Source: Ptiloglossa arizonensis
Lineage: Eukaryota > Arthropoda > Insecta > Hymenoptera > Colletidae
Assembly: GCF_051014685.1 (NCBI RefSeq)
Contig: NC_135055.1
Coordinates: 10,900,001 to 10,964,000 of the forward strand
Length of the DNA stretch: 64,000 bases
Direction: 5' to 3'
Shown here piece after piece: positions 63,401 through 64,000 of this stretch. The notes beneath the pieces are model-generated. The model was not told where the DNA came from, made no database searches, and saw only the letters and a list, made by a program, of their open reading frames with translations. The position numbers were made by a program, and so were the translations under genes. Position 1 is the first letter of the stretch. Each line of letters begins with the position of its first letter.

Positions 63401-64000
63401 AAATTTGATATCTTGAAATTGTCAATTGTCAGAATACCTTTGCAACTAGTTGAGTTAATATCAAATGTATGCTATTTGAGAGGATAAAAATTATCCGTAC
63501 AAAATTTGAAAAGTCCCATTTATCAAACGCTATGCACTAATGGGTCAATATAATATTTTTGAAAATGGTCGTTTACAGTATTTGAACAAACTACAATCAT
63601 ACTGAAGCAGTATTACAATCAAATTCGTTCTCCTGTGTATCTCTTGCAGGAGTGGGAAGAGTTAGAAGGTAACTAGGGATACCGGAACAAGATATTTCCA
63701 TCGAAACCCTCCTTGTTTGCTTACACTTCGGTAAGCGGTCGACTGGAAACATTAAAGACGATCTTCAATGCTATGTAACGACTGTCCGTCGCTTTAACCC
63801 GATACCTTTAATTCCACAGAAGAGAAAAGAGGAGCAAAGAGACACGGAATAAAATTTCACGTTTATCTTTCACGTAAGGTAATCGAGAATGTGATTTCTA
63901 TAGAACTGGGAATATGCTTTTTATGCAGGAAAAATAGATCATTTCTACTTCTTATTTCTCGAAAAATCAATTCGAAAGTTCTACTTCATTTTATGATTTC
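60479..64000. other. Right flank, intron or upstream region
   Basis: AT-rich, with a (TA)n run at 60594-60608. A 77-codon minus frame (61938-61705) reads TMQKLTLLLRESLNLPLHGK and looks mildly coding-like. Its candidate donor is phase 1 and does not fit the phase-0 exon at 60478 without an intermediate. Further N-terminal PLC epsilon exons were looked for and not found with confidence. Confidence 0.55.

Noticed and set aside
63640..63680. Tiny plus-strand exon-like text (cttgcag|gag...gaag|gtaact)
   Set aside because: Only 19 bases between signals, with no other plus-strand exon in the window to join.

Overview
This window looks like nuclear DNA from an insect, most likely a hymenopteran (bee, wasp or ant). 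It is AT-rich, its coding sequence lies in short exons bounded by GT/AG splice sites and separated by kilobase introns, and the introns carry mariner, hAT-like and piggyBac-like debris. No prokaryotic operons, tRNA, rRNA or CRISPR arrays were seen. The taxonomic call is an inference from composition and repeat types.

The main content is one large gene on the minus strand, read from right to left. I assembled ten exons by hand from splice sites and codon phase: 60478-60415, 45647-45316, 44119-43974, 33768-33573, 26674-26456, 20599-20372, 15425-14968, 11108-10832, 6094-5901 and 5009-4714. Joined in order they keep one open frame of about 805 codons. The product has a CDC25/RasGEF catalytic domain, then a PH-like region, then the EF-hand-like 'LFRSFSLRARKDLRDLF' block. 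That order is diagnostic of phospholipase C epsilon (PLCE1), a lipase that also activates Ras-family GTPases. The X and Y lipase barrel, C2 and RA domains should lie beyond the left edge, and the N-terminal exons beyond the right edge. The end of the RasGEF domain, between 33573 and 26674, is not fully resolved; two further candidate exons are listed there.

Region by region: 1-4713 is intron with two mariner-like MITE ends and old repeats. 4714-20599 carries six exons (EF-hand to PH), a 1.4-kb hAT-like element (7571-8987) and a long foldback (12603-13111). 20600-33768 carries the RasGEF-tail exons, dispersed repeats and a mariner-like MITE. 33769-43973 is a long intron with a broken piggyBac transposase (about 34380-35214) and a small hAT MITE with target-site duplications (41787-41990). 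43974-45647 holds the RasGEF core. 45648-60414 is the longest intron, with a structurally complete mariner transposon (57340-58615, intact 344-residue transposase) and a wobble-rich hairpin (56311-56404). 60415-64000 holds one small exon and sequence with no recognised gene.

The gene and the mobile elements are not functionally linked by anything visible. The most notable relation is positional: two copies of one MITE family lie 16 and 39 bases from splice sites of the same gene. No new multi-gene system is evident.
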